Assembly (NCBI GenBank): GCA_002943765.1
Contig: PQWQ01000029.1
Location: 124,001 to 188,000, forward strand
Direction: 5' to 3'
DNA length: 64,000 nt
From: Psoroptes ovis
Taxonomy: Eukaryota > Arthropoda > Arachnida > Sarcoptiformes > Psoroptidae
Position numbers and translations under genes: made by a program. The notes under the pieces were generated by a model, which had not been told where the DNA came from, did not search any database, and was given only the letters and a program-made list of their open reading frames with translations. Positions 61,401-64,000 of this stretch are shown in pieces (positions within the stretch are counted from its first letter, which is position 1; the number at the start of each line of letters is the position of its first letter).

Positions 61401-63410
61401 ACTCAATCATAGCTTACAAATAAATATTTTTTTTGGCCAAGTTAAAAAAATATTATTAGGTTGTCCGAAAAGTTCTAGCCGATTATTCGATAGAGTTGTT
61501 CATGAAAATCGGCCAGAACTTTTCGGACAACCTAATACAATATTAAGCTATGCCTGCCAACCTTGTTTTCTCTCTCTGTATGTTTATTAACCATCTATCT
61601 CTCTCTCATTCATTTTTTGCATATTTTACTGTTGCTGCTGCTGTTGTTGTTGCTGATTTAATAATATTTTATGCTGTAAATGCATATTGAAATGTATGCA
61701 GGTATTGGCTTCGTTTTTCAAAGGATTCGAAATTCGAAGGATAATTATCGAATGATAATGGCCGTCACCAGGTAGCAGACCCATTTCAAAGATATTTGAA
61801 TTTAATAATTTCAAAATACATTACCATTTGATTTAATGATTGTTTGGCGATGTTTCGAGTTTCTGTTGATGATAATGATGATGTTATAATGGCCGCAGAT
61901 GTTTTATGGCCACCAAAAGCAATGGCAGTTGACCAACGTTTTTGTTGCATTGATTTATTAAAGCTCATAGATTTTGAAAGGTTAACTTTAATTTCAGGCA
62001 TATGATCATCAGGATCATCATTTCCCGCATCTTCCACATTATCAAGGTCCATCATTAGTTGATTTAAATATGGTTCACTACCATGTCTTACGTGTAGCAT
62101 CGGCGTTGTTTGGGCTGTTGCTTGTGCCGTGGCTGTTAGCGTGGATGAATACCTACTTATCGATGAATCATCGACAATAATTTCCATATCTAATTGATCA
62201 TCCGATGTGGAAAGATTGGAACCAGTAGTAGTATCATCATCGGTAGCCATAACTACAGCCTCATCCAAGCAATTATCTTTGGATTTGGTTACTTTTTTAG
62301 CGAAATTATTATACTCATTAGTCATCATTTTACTGGTCGTTTTCGAACGTAAATAATCACTGTTCGATTCACTAATCGATCTTGAATGATATGACAAATG
62401 ATTATTTAGGGTTTGTTGATGATCAAAATTTGATGATTTCGTTCGAATTTCGTTGATCGAATGTTTTTGTTGCTGTTGCTGTTTATTCGAAATCTGCTCA
62501 TTCGTCAAGAATGAACCTGATAAAACATGACTATGACCATGTTGCGGTGGTAACGGTGGTTTATTACTACGGCAATCGTTACTTTGATTCATCGAATCAA
62601 TCCTTTCTACTTTTCGAATGTTTGATGATATTTGATTGTTCATAGATGACGACCGTTGTTGGGGCTTGGAAATCATGAAAATTTTTCTTGAAGATGAATA
62701 CGAAGTTGATGAGGACGAAGACGAAGATGATGCGGACGATGATGATGAACCAAATGATTGCCTACTATTGGATGATGCTATTTCATTTATTAAATTTATT
62801 TCATCATCATCAACATCATCAACGATGACAGGTTGTTTATTTTGACAGGTTAATCTTTTGGCTTCTATCGATTCTTGTTGATTGTCGTTTTTATTGATAT
62901 TATTTTGAGGTATTTGCTGCTGCTGCTGATGATGATGATAATAATTTGTTGTTGATGATGGACATGGATGTTCATCAAATATTGCAATCAACTAGGTCGA
63001 ATTTAGAATATATAATTAGATTTTAGTTATACAAGGTTTAAAGTTTTAATTCAGAGTTTTGAAGTTGATTTTCGTAGTTTTCAATGAAATTTAAGATTGT
63101 AAAATTACGAAATTCAATTTTAAAACTACGAATTAAAACTTTAAACCTTGTATAATATAAAATAAATACTACACAAACACTAATACTAACAAATAATAAA
63201 AAAAAAATCTAATAATAAAACCAATAAATAAATGTAAATGAATGTAAATTTTGATTGCAAATGCACATATGCACATACCTGTTCACGATCATCAACAACA
63301 TCAAATATACGATCATCTGGATCAAGAATGGCACCATCTTTAATTGTTTTCAATGTATGTACAATTATTTCTCGATGATTATTATCATTATTATTATTTA
63401 TTGTTTTTGA
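55479..63410 (-). CDS. baz: Par-3/Bazooka polarity scaffold (5' end missing)
   Basis: Eight exons in the window: 63410-63279, 62991-61825, 60279-57939, 57878-57783, 57713-57219, 57129-56369, 56301-56225 and 56163-55479. Phases agree and 1917 aa are encoded; the first coding exon(s) lie beyond the window. Par-3 organises the Par-6/aPKC complex at the apical cortex and junctions. Evidence in order: the end of the CR1 oligomerisation domain (GAILDPDDRIFDVVDDREQ, LIAIFDEHP); a long Ser/Asn/Gln-rich linker; PDZ1 (about 59736-59454, LGIHV ligand loop), PDZ2 (about 59185-58920, LGFTI) and PDZ3 (about 58810-58520, LGISV), all in one exon; the aPKC-binding CR3 motif RRDGFGRQSMSEKR (about 58080-58125) with its phosphorylatable serine; and a Gln-rich coiled coil (YRQEQERINAQYRKLLEEQ). 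A 60-bp stop-free intron (57879-57938) must be removed. Confidence 0.93.
60903..60922. repeat. (CA)n microsatellite
   Basis: About ten CA units inside the Par-3 intron between 61824 and 60280. Confidence 0.85.
61456..61535 (+). mobile_element. Fold-back element, type A, in Par-3 intron
   Basis: The most symmetric type A copy: TTAGGTTGTCCGAAAAGTTC answered by GAACTTTTCGGACAACCTAA, with GCCGATT and AATCGGC continuing inward. Arms are about 29 bp around a short loop, so it looks young. Confidence 0.88.
63032..63150. mobile_element. 119-bp fold-back element in Par-3 intron
   Basis: TA on both sides. Ends CAAGGTTTAAAGTTTTAATT and AATTAAAACTTTAAACCTTG are perfect inverses over 20 bp. Inside, AAGTTGATTTTCGTAGTTTT pairs loosely with AATTACGAAATTCAATTTT. 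The cleanest member of the family; it sits between the CR1 exon and the next exon. Confidence 0.88.
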
Positions 63411-63483
63411 CTGTTTGTTTGAATTTGATTAAATGGGAAAAAAATGAAATATTTTAAAGCAAACAATATTTAAAATAAATCTA

Positions 63484-63644
63484 TGGTTTTCAAGTTTAAA
63501 TTCAGAGTTTTAAAATTCATTTTCATAGTTTTCAAGTTGATTTTCGTAATTTTAAATGCAATTTTACGCTATACTATTACGAAATTCAACTTGAAAACTA
63601 TGAAATTAAATTTTAAAATTCTGAATTTAAACTTGAAAACCGTG
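63484..63644. mobile_element. Expanded 161-bp fold-back element
   Basis: Left arm TGGTTTTCAAGTTTAAATTC pairs with GAATTTAAACTTGAAAACCG. An inner duplicated arm (CATAGTTTTCAAGTTGATTT against CAACTTGAAAACTATG) lengthens the stem compared with the 119-bp copies. The left terminus has lost about three bases. It lies in the intron upstream of the CR1 exon. Confidence 0.75.
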
Positions 63645-64000
63645 TAAATAAATAATTGAATATTCATTGACATTTTATTATTATTCAGAGATGAAAAACA
63701 TATGATGAATTGAATATGTTTGATGTGTTTAGACCCAAAAATAAATTTAGGTTATATTGATCCTCAATCACTATTCATATGCAAATAACGATCATCGGTG
63801 GATACCTTGGTGTTTATATGCACCAATCATATTAACCAAAAACCACACAGGTACATTTCATCCATCGATCGAAATGTTTCCAAGTCACGAATCTTAGATT
63901 ATATCTCATTGATTATACAAAGATGGAAGCTGCCAACATCAACAATAGATCGAATCAATAGATATCAATAAATCGAATCACAGTAAATTTCAAATGTGAT

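Noticed and set aside
61626..61814. Minus-strand open frame with a poly-Gln end, next to a Par-3 exon
   Set aside because: It overlaps intron sequence just past the donor at 61824; the exon at 60279 joins in phase and continues the protein, so this frame is chance plus a CAG repeat.
1..64000. CRISPR array, operon or prokaryotic-type defence system
   Set aside because: The window is spliced eukaryotic DNA; the regular tandem repeat is a satellite without unique spacers.

Overview
This window is eukaryotic, AT-rich nuclear DNA from a small-genome arthropod. Genes have short introns (mostly 60-150 bp, GT-AG), coding exons are rich in poly-Asn, poly-Gln and poly-Ser runs, and the set includes an innexin, a Bazooka/Par-3 and an animal type I fatty acid synthase. 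Gene compactness and composition suggest an acariform mite (dust-mite-like). That placement is inference; no marker gene here proves it.

Layout. Positions 1-17.7 kb hold no recognisable exon and may be intergenic or one very large intron. The stretch is packed with roughly 80-bp fold-back mobile elements, plus a hAT-type miniature element nested in one of them. At 17.7-18.6 kb lie the last two exons of a single-pass membrane protein. A satellite of about 120-bp monomers fills 20.5-22.2 kb. At 26.1-28.3 kb are two small plus-strand genes of unknown function, one apparently secreted. From 28.5 to 38.5 kb, minus-strand genes for PTGES2 (4 exons) and fatty acid synthase (5 exons, about 2595 aa, complete domain set) follow each other. 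An innexin (4 exons, minus) is at 41.3-44.3 kb. ERGIC3 (10 exons, minus) at 49.4-51.9 kb carries ROMO1 on the opposite strand inside one intron. An ABHD1/3-type lipid hydrolase (minus, 52.4-54.0 kb) diverges from a single-exon BORCS7 (plus, 55.0 kb). The window ends with most of Bazooka/Par-3 (minus, 55.5 kb to beyond 63.4 kb): the end of CR1, three PDZ domains, the aPKC-binding motif and a C-terminal coiled coil. Its 5' end lies outside.

Repeats. I count 36 copies of a GGTTGTCC-ended element of about 80-84 bp, in several arm types. They are abundant in gene-poor DNA, occur in a few introns, and are absent from the gene-dense 25.4-39.0 and 49.6-61.4 kb stretches. A second fold-back family has four copies of exactly 119 bp between TA dinucleotides, plus one expanded derivative. 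No transposase gene was seen, so both would have to be mobilised in trans.

Functionally this is an ordinary housekeeping neighbourhood: lipid synthesis and remodelling (FASN, ABHD3, PTGES2), secretory traffic (ERGIC3), mitochondria (ROMO1), lysosome positioning (BORCS7), gap junctions (innexin) and polarity (Par-3). There is no sign that the genes form one co-regulated system. The most unusual content is the repeat landscape. All gene models come from reading splice sites and protein motifs by eye; no search or transcript data was available.
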